Assembly (NCBI GenBank): GCA_016748015.1 | Contig: JAAOMT010000193.1 | Span: 22,656 to 86,655 of the forward strand | Direction of reading: 5' to 3' | Source: Geosiphon pyriformis | Lineage: Eukaryota > Glomeromycota > Glomeromycetes > Archaeosporales > Geosiphonaceae | Length of the DNA: 64,000 bases | In this document: positions 1-10,647 of the stretch, piece by piece | Layout of the letters: every line of letters starts with the position of its first letter | Numbering within the stretch: the stretch's first letter is position 1 | Notes under the pieces: model-generated | Databases searched by the model: none | The model's input: the letters and a program-made list of their open reading frames with translations, nothing else | What the model was told of the DNA's origin: nothing | Position numbers and translations under genes: made by a program

Positions 1-87
1 TGCTAGTAAGTGAATGTTGTCTGTAATTTCCATTTTTTTGATATTTCCTGTCATGTCTACCATGTCTTTATATATTCTTTTGATGGA

Positions 88-1480
88 TCAATTTAACATG
101 TTGTTGTCAATAATAGTGATTGGTTCCCGATCTCGTGGAATCTCATCTGGTTGGACTAGTATTTTCTGTACTCCTAATTGTGGAATATTACTGGTAGATG
201 GTAATGTGATGTTGTGATATGGTTTCAGTTGATCTCCATGTGCTGCTTTGGTTAAAATTTTGTTATCCAATCTTAATTTGTAAGCTCCATTTCCTAGACT
301 TTCTTCTATGTGAAATGGTCCGTTCTATTTGAGGTCAAATTTTCCATTTCATTGTTTTTCCGCTTTGGTACGATATAGTAATACTTTGTCTCCAATTTTG
401 AATTCAGCTGGTTTGTCTGGTAGTTGACTATCATGTCTTTTTTTCTGTGTTTTTTGTGACTTTTGAATATTATTAGCTGCTCTTCTTCATTTGTTTTCCA
501 ATGTTTCTATTAAGTCATATGTTCTTCTCAGTAATGTTTCTTGAAAATTTTCTTCTGTTATTGGTTCAGCTGGATATGTATTAATTTCTCTCTCTACTGG
601 TAATGTTGCTATTCTTCCATATACTAATTCAAATGGTGTTGTTTATGTAGTATCTTGTTTCATTGTCCGATAAGCAAATAGTACTGATGGTATGAACAAA
701 TCCCAATCGTTCTGGTTTTCTTGGCTGAGCTTGGCTATTGCTTCACACAATGTTCTGTTGAATCTTTCTACTAATCCATTGGTTTGTGGATGGTATAGTG
801 ATGATAATAGTCTCTTGATTCCGAATCTTTGGCTCAATTCTGTTAATGTTCTGTTCACAAAATGAGTTCCTTGGTCTGATAATAATTCTTTTGGACATCC
901 ATGTCGACAAATCAAATCCTGATGAATGAATTCAGCAACAGATTCTGCATCCACTCTTTGAATTGCTTTCGTCTCTGGCCATTTAGTGAGATAGTTCATA
1001 GCTACTGCTATATATCTGTTTCTTCTGCTGGTAATTGTTAATGGTCCCACTAAATCAATTCCCATACAGTCAAATGGTTGTCCCACTTTGATTGGTTTTA
1101 ATGGTTCACTGGGTCTTGTTCCTTCTTTTTGCTGACAAGCATCACAATTTTGAACATATTGAATGATGTTTGGGTACATTGATGGCCAATAGTATCTTTT
1201 TCTAGTCCTTTCCATGATTGCTTCTTTGTGAAAATGTCCTGCTGTTGGATTTGAGTGCATGTTGAATAATATTGTCTCTTTTTCTGGCTCTGTAATTACT
1301 CTAATTGGTTGATCTGGATCCCTTCTATTTTTTTGATAAAGTATATTTTTGGTGAGTGATAAAATATTTTGATTGTTGTTTGATACTTCTTCATTCCATT
1401 TGAGATAAATTTTCCTTGAACTGTTGAATGTTTATATAATATTGAAGTTGTTGATATTTTTGTATGTTCATCTTTTGTTA
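88..1480 (-). pseudogene. Integrase of element 1 (catalytic core intact; flanks with stops)
   Basis: The open stretch 643-1260 holds the zinc-binding HxxxH and CDAC pairs, and all three core acids: GIDLVGP, LLSDQGTHFVN and GLVERFNRTL (D, D, E). It is the best preserved enzyme in the stack. Upstream sequence to about 1480 and the C-terminal part below 643 read in the same family frame but contain stops near 642, 480, 350 and 325. A basic C-terminal tail ends near 88. I see no chromodomain in the window. Integrase joins the cDNA ends to target DNA. Confidence 0.8.
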
Positions 1481-1529
1481 TATTTTTCGTTGGTATTGTT
1501 CTGATTTTGTTATATTTTTGGGTTGAAAT

Positions 1530-2961
1530 GTTCTTAGATTTGTCTTATTCACAATAAATCGTCAGCATTTCTGTTGTCTTTTCCTTTTTTGTAATGTATA
1601 GTATAATTGTATGATGCAAGTGCCATTTTCCATTTTGACTGTCTTCCATCTCCAAATTCTTGTTTTTGGAGTGATGTTAATTCCTTGTGATCTGTGTATA
1701 CTTCAAACTTCTGGTTCAAGTATTCTTTTCATTTCATGACGGCCCAATATATTGCTAAGTGTTCTTGTTCCAGTGTTCCATAGTTCTTTTCGGCTGGTGT
1801 TAAACCTCTGCTGGCATATACTACTGGATGTTCTCTGCCATCCAGTCCTCTTTGAGATAATACTGCTCCCAATGCTTGGCTGGATGTATCGGTGGTAATG
1901 ATGAATGGTTTGTTGTAATCTAAATAGATCAGTACTAGAGCTTGGATGAGCTTTTTCCTCAGAATATCAAAAGCTTCTTGTTGACTTTCTGTCCATTCAT
2001 ATTTCACATTTTTGTTTTGCAGTTGATTGAGTGGCTGCGCTATCTTGGAAAAGTTCTTGATAAAACAACGATAGTAGCTGGCAAATCCCAAGAATGATTT
2101 CAGTTCTGTTATATTGGTCGGCACTGAAAAGTTCTTTACTATCTCTATTTTCTCTGAATCCATTTTGATGCCATCTTTGCTGACTATGTGTCCCAAGAAT
2201 TTGAGTTCTGTCTTGCCAAAGAAGCACTTTGTCATATTTAACTTTAGTCCTGCTCTTCTTAGTCTTTCAAACACTTGTTGAAGATGATGAAGATGATCAT
2301 CAAACATTTTTGAGAATACATTGGTGTTGTCCAAGTATACAACTACTGATTTCCACAATAAGCCAGTATAAATAATTTTCATTAGCTGTTGGAAAGTTGC
2401 TGGGGCATTGGTTAAGCCAAATGGCATTACTTCAAATTCAAAATTCCCTTCTCTAGTAGTAAATGCCGTTTTCTCTTTGTCAGCTGGATTCATGGCTACT
2501 TGCCAGTAACCACTGTTCAAATCTAATGTGGAGAACCATTTGTTCCCACCAAAAGCATCAAATAATTCTTGTATTTGTGGAGTTGGATAACTGTCTCCAT
2601 GAGTTACACCATTGAGTTTCCTGTAGTCTACACAAAACCAGATTTTTCCATTTTTCTTATGGACAAGTACCACTGGTGACAACTATGGGCTCATTGATAG
2701 TTGAATTAGCCCATTGTCAAGCATTCTGTTTATCTCTTGATGAATAATCTCGTGGCTGGCTGGCAGCACTCTGTATGCTCTTTGTTTGATTGGCATTGTA
2801 TCTCCAGTTTTAATCTGATGCTGGATGATGTTAGTTTGGCCAAACTCATTTTTGCTGGCAAAGATGTCATTGAAATTGTTGAGTAGCATTTTGAGCTGCA
2901 TACATTGGAGTGGATCTAAGTTTCCCATGTTTATTTGTTCCAATTGTTCTGGTTGGAGCAA
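1530..2961 (-). pseudogene. Reverse transcriptase and RNase H of element 1, active site altered
   Basis: The RT palm and fingers are clear: VDYRKLNGVT, FSTLDLNSGYWQVAM, FEVMPFGLTNAPATFQ, then the catalytic motif reads YLDN where YLDD is needed. That single D-to-N change fits G-to-A and should abolish polymerisation. A thumb and connection (FLGHIVSKDGIK, LGFASYYRCFIKNFS) lead into RNase H (TTDTSSQALGAVLSQ, TLEQEHLAIYWAVMK). A stop at 2683 splits the N-terminal 92 codons from the rest, and another follows the MK near 1729. RNase H continues degraded to about 1530. Confidence 0.85.
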
Positions 2962-2973
2962 ATAACATTTGTC

Positions 2974-3759
2974 TCATCCATAGATTGTCTGTGATGTGAT
3001 GTCAACATATCCACAAAGTTGTAGAAAGTCTGGAATGGAGTTTGGTGGTTGGTCTTCTATTTCTGTGGTTAAATATCCGATGGTGATTCCTTCTGGTATG
3101 TTGATGACATTACCAGTGTTATTGTAGATGGGAATTTTTATGCTGCTATAGCTTTTGGCTGGTATGTAGAGATTGATCAACCCAATCTCTCCTGATTTAC
3201 AAAGGGTTGCTTCCGCTTCAAAAATCTGTTCTTGCTTTTTTTCCTTCCTTTCTATTGCTAATATGTACTGGCTATATGGTGGAATAGAAATAGCTTGACC
3301 AGTTGAGATAATTTCTTCTTGGCCAACAATTTTTTCCTCCACTATATTAACTGGTACCTCTATTCTATCTGTTGATCCAAATCTTTGTATTCTCCTCGCT
3401 GTTATTCCCAATTCCTCACTCTTTCCCACTGACACTAACTGAGCTACTCTAATCAAAGGCAGGAATATTGCCTGTGCTATCTTTTTGTTGGGCTCTATTA
3501 TATAGGCCTTTTCTGAGTCATTTTGTAGCATGACGATGATATTTCCTACATATCCTGTGTCAATTATTCCTTCTTTTATATTGATTCCTCTTTTCGCTAA
3601 ACTACTCTTAGATATTAATTGAACCATTGTTGTTGCCGGAATTTCTAGTGCTATTTTCAAATCAAGGCAGGTGCGTGAATGCGGTTCTAATTTGATGGCA
3701 TTTTTTCCTGGATATCTCAGATCAAACCCTGTATTTATGTCATGTGCACATTCTGGCAT
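2974..3759 (-). CDS. dUTPase domain of the element 1 polyprotein, followed by a second beta-rich domain
   Basis: The first ~135 residues match trimeric dUTPases motif by motif: NTGFDL (I), SKSSLAKRG (II), GIIDTGYVG with the catalytic Asp (III), KIAQAIFLP (IV) and a C-terminal RRIQRFGSTDR like the Gly-rich FGSTG motif (V). Known dUTPases hydrolyse dUTP to dUMP and limit uracil incorporation. The remaining ~125 residues look beta-rich (YNNTGNVINIPEG) and lead into RT. Motif II has SSL where SGL is usual, and motif V ends STD rather than STG, so activity is uncertain. It is part of a polyprotein, not a host DUT gene. The frame is open throughout. Confidence 0.85.
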   Translation of the reverse strand: MPECAHDINTGFDLRYPGKNAIKLEPHSRTCLDLKIALEIPATTMVQLISKSSLAKRGINIKEGIIDTGYVGNIIVMLQNDSEKAYIIEPNKKIAQAIFLPLIRVAQLVSVGKSEELGITARRIQRFGSTDRIEVPVNIVEEKIVGQEEIISTGQAISIPPYSQYILAIERKEKKQEQIFEAEATLCKSGEIGLINLYIPAKSYSSIKIPIYNNTGNVINIPEGITIGYLTTEIEDQPPNSIPDFLQLCGYVDITSQTIYG

Positions 3760-3783
3760 AATACCTTTCCCATTGTTACTATA

Positions 3784-5003
3784 CTATTTTAACTCTTGTT
3801 CTTTGGAGAGATCTGGTAGTGCAATGTATTGTTCATAGTTTAAATTGGGTTTTGAATCTGAGTCTGAATCGTTTTTGTCGTCATTGCCAATTTGAATGGA
3901 GCTTGAACCGTTGTTATCATTGTCATCATTGGAGTTTAAATTGCAATTGATCGGCGATTCTGATTCTGATGCACAGCTGCTGATTGGTTCTTTTTCTTTA
4001 GGGATTAAGTAGATCATGCGTGGTGGTGGATTGTAAATGAGGTCACACTCATTACAATACTGGAAGTCACAGGGAATTAGACAGTGTTAACATAGTCGAG
4101 TGTTCAACTGCTCTAACCGTTGTTCTTGTTCTTCCCTTGTGGGTGCTAATTCTTGGTAGTGTTTGTGGAATTGCTCCAGATCCAGGAGGTTTATGATGGG
4201 TTCTGTGTCCCAGTCAAGCTCTAAAGGTTCTGGGGGGTTGTTTTTAATCATTTTTATCTCTTTTGGCATTGTCTCTTTGATTTTTACAAGTGCCATTTGC
4301 CAAATTTTGTCGTCATCATATGGACAACTGTCCAGTTGCTGCACGGCTCTTCTCCAGACTGCTTCTATTGGGGTTCTTTTCCTTATCCAGTCACTTATTA
4401 GAATCGTGTATTGACACGATATGTCACATGTTCCTCCACGTCCTGGGATGTCGTTCCATATCCCTTCGTCCAAGAGAGTCTTTCCACAAGCTAAGCATGG
4501 CTGATTGTCTCATTTCTCTACTCGTTTTGGTCTTTCAAAGTGTTCAAGAATGCATGGACAACAATAGAACCTAGTTGCCATTGAATATTTCTCATCGTTC
4601 CCACAGCATGTGCACATTAACGACAATTTCTTGCCACAATTGACACATATCAGCTTAAGTTGACAATAAGTAGATTATTGTGGTATAATGTAGGTGTTAT
4701 AAACGGTGGTGGTTTGGGTGGTCTCTTTTTCTTTCCCTTTTTTTTTATTTTTTTTGTCCTCTTCCCATTCCCAGCTTGACATTGGTCTGCTCTCGTCATT
4801 GTCAGTTCATGTCAGGTCATCAGTTTCCCAGATAAGTTCTTCCTTCTGTTTCCCTTTTCTCTTGTTGTTGTCATCCCAGGAGAATATTGGCGGTAGTTTG
4901 TTGTGCTCTTCGTCAGCCCACGATACTTGGTAGGCTTTTCTTTCTCCTCCTCCAGTTCGATCAATAGTTTCTCTCTTGGAGGCGTTTTGAAGTGGCCACA
5001 CAT
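3784..5003 (-). pseudogene. Cys-rich spacer region between protease and dUTPase of element 1
   Basis: Two open stretches plus linking sequence encode several Cys pairs (including CVNC, CTCC, CCPC, CLAC and CNEC), a segment with NDIPGRGGTCD, and a helical stretch ending near ELAPTREEQEQRLEQL at about 4090. An Asp/Ser-rich acidic tail precedes the dUTPase. The Cys spacing suggests zinc-binding ribbons. I do not recognise the domain. It is conserved in order and sequence in element 2 (10648-11936), so it is a standing part of this family's polyprotein. In-frame stops interrupt it. Confidence 0.55.
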
Positions 5004-5057
5004 GGCCAGAACACGTATGTGTTGGCCCTGATACGTTAACTGAAGTTTTTGGGTGTT

Positions 5058-5714
5058 TTAGTCTAACATTGCATTGACTTTGGATAGCCAGTCATTACCA
5101 ACGAGAGCTTGGTATTGAGTGGCTTCCATTACTAGAACTTTAATGGGGGTCACGATGCCATTGACTTCAAAAGGAAATTCATCGATTTCACCGATTGGAG
5201 TTTTGGTCACTTCGTTAGCTATGATGATTCTGGTGCTGGCAGCTCGATCAACTCGGCAACCTAATTGATCCATGAGTTGTCGTGTAATTATACTGCTAGC
5301 TGATCTACTATCTAAGATGAGTTTGATGGGGTGACCATCAACTCTGGCATCCGTATACATTGCTGTTATGGGTTTCTCTTCAAGGGCAGCTCCACTGAAT
5401 AACAGTATTAGTGTGTTTTCTTCGAGTTCGAAAGGAAAGATGGCTGCTAGGAATTCGTTGCTAGAGATGATTGCCAGTAGAATTGTGTTGGTAGGTACGT
5501 GCTGATTGGATTCTGTGTTGTTGGATGTGGCATTTTCTGGGGTCACCAGGAGACTTAAATAATGTTGGGAATTTGGGTTTTGGACGCAACTGATATCCAA
5601 ATTCTGGGTGCATGATCTTGATAGTAGGTCTAGTGAACAGGGAATCGGTTGGTGAACAACCATTGCTGATCTCCAGTTTTGAGTGACTCTGAATTGAGGG
5701 TTGCCTGATGTCAT
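5058..5714 (-). pseudogene. Retroviral-type aspartic protease of element 1, active site altered
   Basis: This open stretch of about 218 codons contains an aspartic-protease fold. The catalytic loop reads ILDSRSAS where the family has D-S/T-G, so the glycine after the catalytic Asp-Ser is Arg (a G-to-A type change). The downstream IDEFPFEVNGI and ALVGNDWL segments match the rest of the retropepsin fold. It lies between gag and the Cys-rich region and would cleave the polyprotein. The homologue in element 2 has a different lesion in the same loop (D-N-G). Confidence 0.75.
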
Positions 5715-5719
5715 TTGAG

Positions 5720-7727
5720 CTGGGTTCTGGGGTGGTGTTTGAATTGGTTGGGGTTGATAGATGATTTGTGGCTGTGGTTAATATATTACTTGTGACTGCA
5801 GCTGATAAATCGGAGGTTGATATACTGGCAGTTGATAGATGGGTTGCTGCATCATTGGCAGGTAATTATTCTGATATTGGTCTTAACTTTGATTTGGATA
5901 ATGATTCGGAGTTTGGAACTGGCAATTGGGATTTTGATATTGATTTCCCGATTGTTGGTTATTTAAATGCTGGCGACAGTCAATTTAGATATGTTCTTGT
6001 TTACCACAATAGTGGCAGATACGTGTTTCCTGTTGCCACTGTTGATTGGTTGATAAAAATGGATGCAGTTGATTTTGGCCATGATTATAATTTCCTTGAT
6101 TATTGTGTCGTTGTGGAAACTGATAAATGGCGTGATTGTCAGCTAAGTATCCTTCCAATCTCTTATTAATTGATTCACTGAACTTCTCTAATTTGGAATC
6201 CAATTCAGATGATCCGTTTATTACTAGATTAACAGCTTGGGCATGGTTAGCCTCTAACTCAGCGGATTCAAAATCTCTGGCGCATGTGACTGCATCTTAA
6301 AGCATGCCAGGATGCAATGGATGTACATGTTGCAAGATGCTGCTGCATAGACCACAGATAAACTGGTTAAATATCTGTGATGCTGTGAAATAGTCATTGT
6401 CAATTGCTTAAATTTGGTGCAAGTTTTGATGGAAGCATCCCAGGTAAGTAGTAACTGCTTCAGTTTCTCCTTGTTTCATGGTGGTGAATGTATTGACTAG
6501 GCAATTGATGCTATTGTTGTTGCTGAAGTATCTTAGGAATTCCGCTTTGAAGGCATTGAAATCTTGTGGTTTATTAATCAAGCTCTAGTACCATGAATTG
6601 GCAATATCCTTGAGAAAGTAGGGAATGGCTTGCATTGTTCGAGCATCATTCCATCCATTGGCTGCAATGGCCTTTTCTACATCATTCAGCCATATTTGAG
6701 CATCATCCTCTTCGCCAGTAAAGTTGTCAAGTTTTGCAATGAGTGCATAGGCCATTGGGTCTAAGTTAGGTAGTTGTGGTGGCTGTTGAAGTAGTTGTTG
6801 GGGTGGTAGTTAAAGTGGCTGCTGTATGGGTTCGGCTATGGGATTAATCGGCAGTTGATCGATGACAATTACTGGAGGTAAGTTTTGCTGATTAATTACT
6901 TTGGGGTTTTGATTTCTTGGATTTGGTGGCGTTTAAATATTCGGAGTTTTGATTTCCAGATTTTCTAACTGTTGCTGAGTTTGAATGTTCGGGGTTTCAA
7001 CTTCCGGGTTTTCAGGGATTAGGTGTAGGTAAATGAATTCTTGATCCTCTGATTCTTCTTCCTCCTTTTCTGATTTTGCTGCTTCCCATAGATTAGAGAT
7101 TCTGAAATCTGGTGGAGACGATGGTGATCAAAGTCTTGATGGGGTTGATAATCACGAATTAAATTCCTCAAAGTATTCACCATATGGTCCTAACAATTCT
7201 GTTTTCCTTTGTCTACTTTGGAATAGGAATCATCCAAATGCTGATATCACAGTTGATAGAAATGTGTCAGTTGATGATATGTTGATGGCACTTTCAGGTG
7301 TATAGTGGTATGATGGATTACTTGGGGATTCAACTCTGTTTTTCTTCCAAGCAGGTGGCTGTATTTTTCAGGGTGTTACTGCTGGTGTTTGTAATTTTCC
7401 CTTGCCTTTACTAGCATATGTAATTAGATATCTTTGTTGAGTGTGGTGTTCAATTTCTTTGTTAATCTCAGTGATGATGGATGCAAAATTATGATTTGTT
7501 GGTAGGTTGGTGTTTTGAATTAATTCCTTATAGAAAGTTTCTCTTGCTGATTCAGTATTCACTGGTGTTCCTAATAAAGAGAAAATCTTTTTATTGATGT
7601 AGAAATTGAAGGCTGATTCGGCAGATATATGATTGTGATTTAATCCCAAGTATGGACAATAGTGTTGAAATAAAAATTTTGTGAATCCTAAATGGTTTGC
7701 TCCTATAATTTCTGATTCTGCCACTTT
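5720..7727 (-). pseudogene. Gag polyprotein of element 1, decayed
   Basis: The reading frame opens near 7727 with GTG where element 2 has ATG, so the original start is probably lost. An N-terminal helical segment (open to 7368) is followed by a Pro/Gln-rich linker, a retrotransposon gag (capsid-like) domain around 6790-6230, and a CCHC zinc knuckle with CHYCGKQEHI near 5985. A Gln/Pro/Tyr-rich tail leads into the protease. Several in-frame stops (near 7369, 6840, 6580 and 6300) fit CAG/CAA or TGG codons changed by C-to-T or G-to-A. No intact capsid protein can be made from this copy. Confidence 0.75.
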
Positions 7728-7767
7728 TGGTTTGGTGTTGTTAGTGCTGGTTCTCTGTAGGATTATA

Positions 7768-7784
7768 CCTCACAGGGAGCACCA
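7768..7784 (-). other. Primer-binding site of element 1
   Basis: Two bases inside the LTR the minus strand reads TGGTGCTCCCTGTGAGG. It begins with the TGG expected for pairing with a tRNA 3' CCA end and lies where minus-strand priming starts in LTR elements. Element 2 has the matching site just below 14746. The primer tRNA was not identified. Confidence 0.7.
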
Positions 7785-7786
7785 AA

Positions 7787-8670
7787 TGTTACAGGTGATT
7801 ATTTCTGCTGTTGAATTAAATAACAAACCCATAACTTGGTGCTTAAAAGCTACTTCCATTGAGGCTGTTCTGCAGGTACTGTATCTGAAGATTTTGATGG
7901 ATTTAAAGGTTTTGGTTGAATCCTTTGTATAATAGACAGAGATTCAATAGTGTCAATAGTAAAGATATTTTCCAAGAGTTTTCCCAATTTCTTTTTCAGC
8001 GTGGTGGCTGGATTTAGTCTGGCAGTTGTGCTCTTCTGATAAGCTATCCAATAATATATAAAAATTCTACCCGTATTTCTGGGTCTTTTACCAGGCTATC
8101 TTTGACGTCAATAACTCAGCGCTTAATCATTTATCAATTAGTATATAACAACAAATCAAAATAAAATAAAGAAAAAGAAATAAAAGAAAATAAAGAAAGC
8201 AAAGAAATAAGCCAAGGTGATTTGCAGATTAGTATCCCGTCAATAGTCATGATCAAGAGCTATTGTTTTAGCATAGTCAAGTATCAATTACTATCAACAT
8301 GAAGGATTGATAGTGGGGAAGTGGATAGAGATATAAAATAATTATTTATTTGATAATTGTGTTTCTAGGCTAAGGATTCTGTGATATCAATTCTGTTTTT
8401 TCTGTTTCTAACACTACTGCTATATATACATAATTGGGATTCCTCAATTCCTCGAGTCTTCACGATAGGAATTCTGGAATTCCTGAAATTCTGTGATTTC
8501 TTTGAGAGGAATCCTGAAATTCTGCAATTCTGCAATTTCTTGTTGGGAATCCTAAAATTCCTGGAATCCTGCAATTCCTAAGAGGAATCCTGGAATTCCA
8601 TATTTACTACGCTTACTTCTGATTGGCTAATAATTATGCTAATATATTTCCTATATTTCTATGAGTAACA
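7787..8670 (-). repeat. 5' LTR of element 1 (884 bp)
   Basis: On the minus strand it begins TGTTACTCAT at 8670 and ends CCTGTAACA at 7787, giving TG...CA termini, and is followed at once by the primer-binding site. It aligns along its length with the LTR at 14746-15659. It contains a TATA-like stretch (tatatata near 8420) and a U3 block at about 8440-8600 built from degenerate ggaattcc/aggaatcctg units. The other end abuts element 2 coding sequence at 8671. Confidence 0.88.
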
Positions 8671-9780
8671 TCGGCTGGCATATGCTACTGGATGTTCTCT
8701 GCCATCTGGTCCCTTTTGAGATAGTACTGTTCTTAATGCTTGGTCTGATGCATCAGTGGTAATAATGAATGGTTTGTTGTGATTTGGATAGATCAGTACT
8801 GGAGCTTGAATAAGCTTTCTTTTCAGAATATCAAAAGCTTCTTGTTGACTTTCTGTCCATTCATATTTTGTATTTTTGGTTTGCAGATTATTGAGTAGTT
8901 GAGCTATTTTTGAAAAGTTCTTTATAAAGTGTCGATAATAGCTTGCAAATCCCAAGAATGATTTCAATTCAGTCATATTAGTTGGTATTGGAAAGTTCTT
9001 TACTATCTTTATTTTCTCTGGATCCATTTTGATGTCGTTTTTACTGACTATGTGTCCCAAGAATTTTAGTTCTGTCTTGCTGAAGAAGCACTTTGTTGCA
9101 TTTAACTTTAGTCCTGCTCTTCTTAGTCTTTTGAACACTTGTTGAAGATAATGAAGATAATCATCAAATGTTTTTGAGAATACATTGGTGTCATCCAAGT
9201 ATACAACTACTGATTTCCACAATAAGCCAGTATAAATGATTTCCATTAGCCATTGGAAAGTGGCTGGAGCATTGGTTAAGCTGAAGAGCATTACTTCAAA
9301 TTTGAAATTCTCTTCTCTAGTGGTGAATGCCATCTTCTTTTTGTCGGCTGGATCCATGGCTACTTGCCAGTAACCACTTTCTAAGTCTAATGTTGAGAAC
9401 CATTTGTTTTTGCTGAAAGCGTTGAACAATTCTTGTATTCTTGGTGTTGGATAGCTGTTTCCACGAGTTACACCATTGAGTTTTCTGTAGTCCACACAAA
9501 ATCAGATTTTTCCATTCTTCTTCCAGATGAGTACCACTAGTAATGACTATGGACTTATTGATGGTTGAATTAGCCCATTGTTAAACATTTGGTTTATTTC
9601 TTAACGAATAATCTCATGGCTAGCTGGTAGTACTCTGTATGCTCTTTGTTTAATTGGCATTGCATCTTCAGTCTTAATCTAATGCTGGATGATGTCAGTT
9701 CGGCCAAACTTGTTTTCACTGGCAAAAATGTCATTGAAATTGTTGAGCAACATCTTGAGCTGCATATGTTGAAGTGGATT
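8671..9780 (-). pseudogene. Reverse transcriptase of element 2, truncated in RNase H by element 1
   Basis: The open frame 8659-9495 carries MDYRKLNGVT, FSTLDLESGYWQVAMD and an intact YLDDTNVFS catalytic motif, then FLGHIVSKN and the start of RNase H (TTDASDQALRTVLSQ). Coding identity ends at HPVAYAS-R at 8671; the few codons beyond are LTR sequence. A stop near 9500 cuts the N-terminal part, and the MPFGLTNA motif is altered to MLFSLTNA. Confidence 0.82.
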
Positions 9781-9789
9781 TAAGTTTCC

Positions 9790-10620
9790 TATGTTTATTT
9801 GTTCCAATTGCTCTGGTTGGAGCAAATAACATTCGTTTTGTCCATATATTGTTTGTGATGTAATATTAACATATCCACAAAGCTGTAGAAAGTCCAAAAT
9901 GGTGCTTGGTGGTTGATTCTTTATTTTAGTGCTTAAGTATCTAATGGTGGTTCCAGCTGGTATTACTATGACATTTTCTGTATTATTATAGATGGGAATT
10001 TTGATGTGGCTGTAATCTTTGGCTAGTATATGAAGATTGATGAGTCCAATCTCTCCTGATTCACAAAAGGTTGGTTCTGCTTCAAAAATCTGATTCTGTT
10101 CTTTTACTTCCCACTTTATTCCTACTATGTACTGGCCATATGGTGGAATGAAAATTGCTTGACCCGTTAAGATAATTTCTTCTTGGTTAACAATTTTTTC
10201 TTCTGCCATATTGACTAGTACATCTATTCTACCTGTTGATCTAAATCCCTGTATTTTTTTTGTTGTTATTCCTAATTCCTCTCTATTTCCCACTAATACT
10301 AACTGCACTATTTTTACCAGAAGGAGGAAAATTGTCTGTGCTATCTTTTCATTTGGCTCTATGATATAGGTCTTTTCAGAGTTGTTTTGTAGCATAACAA
10401 TGATATTTCCTACATATTCTGCATTAATTATTCCTCCTCTTATATTAATCTCTCTTTTCACTAAACTACTCCTATATACTAGTTAAAATATTGTTATTGC
10501 TGGGATTTCTAATGCTATTTTTAGATCAATGCAAGTGCATGAATGTGGTTTCAATTTGATTGCATCTTTTCCTGGATACCTCAGATCAAATCCAGCATCA
10601 GTATTATGCATGCGTTCCAG
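9790..10620 (-). pseudogene. dUTPase domain of element 2, catalytic Asp lost
   Basis: The frame from 10620 gives DAGFDLRYPG (motif I) and YRSSLVKRE (motif II). Motif III reads GGIINAEYVG, with the catalytic Asp changed to Asn and a conserved Gly to Glu, both G-to-A type changes. Motif V reads GFRSTG. A stop near 10484 separates motif I from the rest. The domain was once intact, since intact and altered positions complement those in element 1. Confidence 0.75.
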
Positions 10621-10647
10621 CATAATACCTTCATTATTATCATTATA

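Larger units (their letters stand above)
1..8670 (-). mobile_element. Ty3/gypsy LTR retrotransposon, element 1 (innermost and youngest copy; 3' end outside window)
   Basis: Read on the minus strand from 8670 it has a 5' LTR, a primer-binding site, gag with a zinc knuckle, aspartic protease, a Cys-rich region, dUTPase, RT, RNase H and integrase, and then leaves the window at position 1. The order protease-RT-RNase H-integrase is that of the Ty3/gypsy group. Its 5' LTR abuts the interrupted RNase H of element 2, so it inserted there in the same orientation. It is the best preserved of the three copies: dUTPase, most of RT and the integrase core are long open stretches. Stops and lost active-site residues in gag, protease and RT make autonomous activity unlikely. 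The 3' LTR and target-site duplication are not visible. Confidence 0.9.

Noticed and set aside
2974-3759. Host dUTPase gene captured in the window
   Set aside because: It is in order with protease and RT, and duplicated in element 2 in the same place, so it belongs to the retrotransposon.
5768-6169. 133-codon plus-strand ORF with DNDSEFGTGNWDFDIDF (also 12672-13061)
   Set aside because: Antisense of the Gln/Tyr-rich gag tail; the low-complexity Asp/Asn pattern is the complement of gag repeats.
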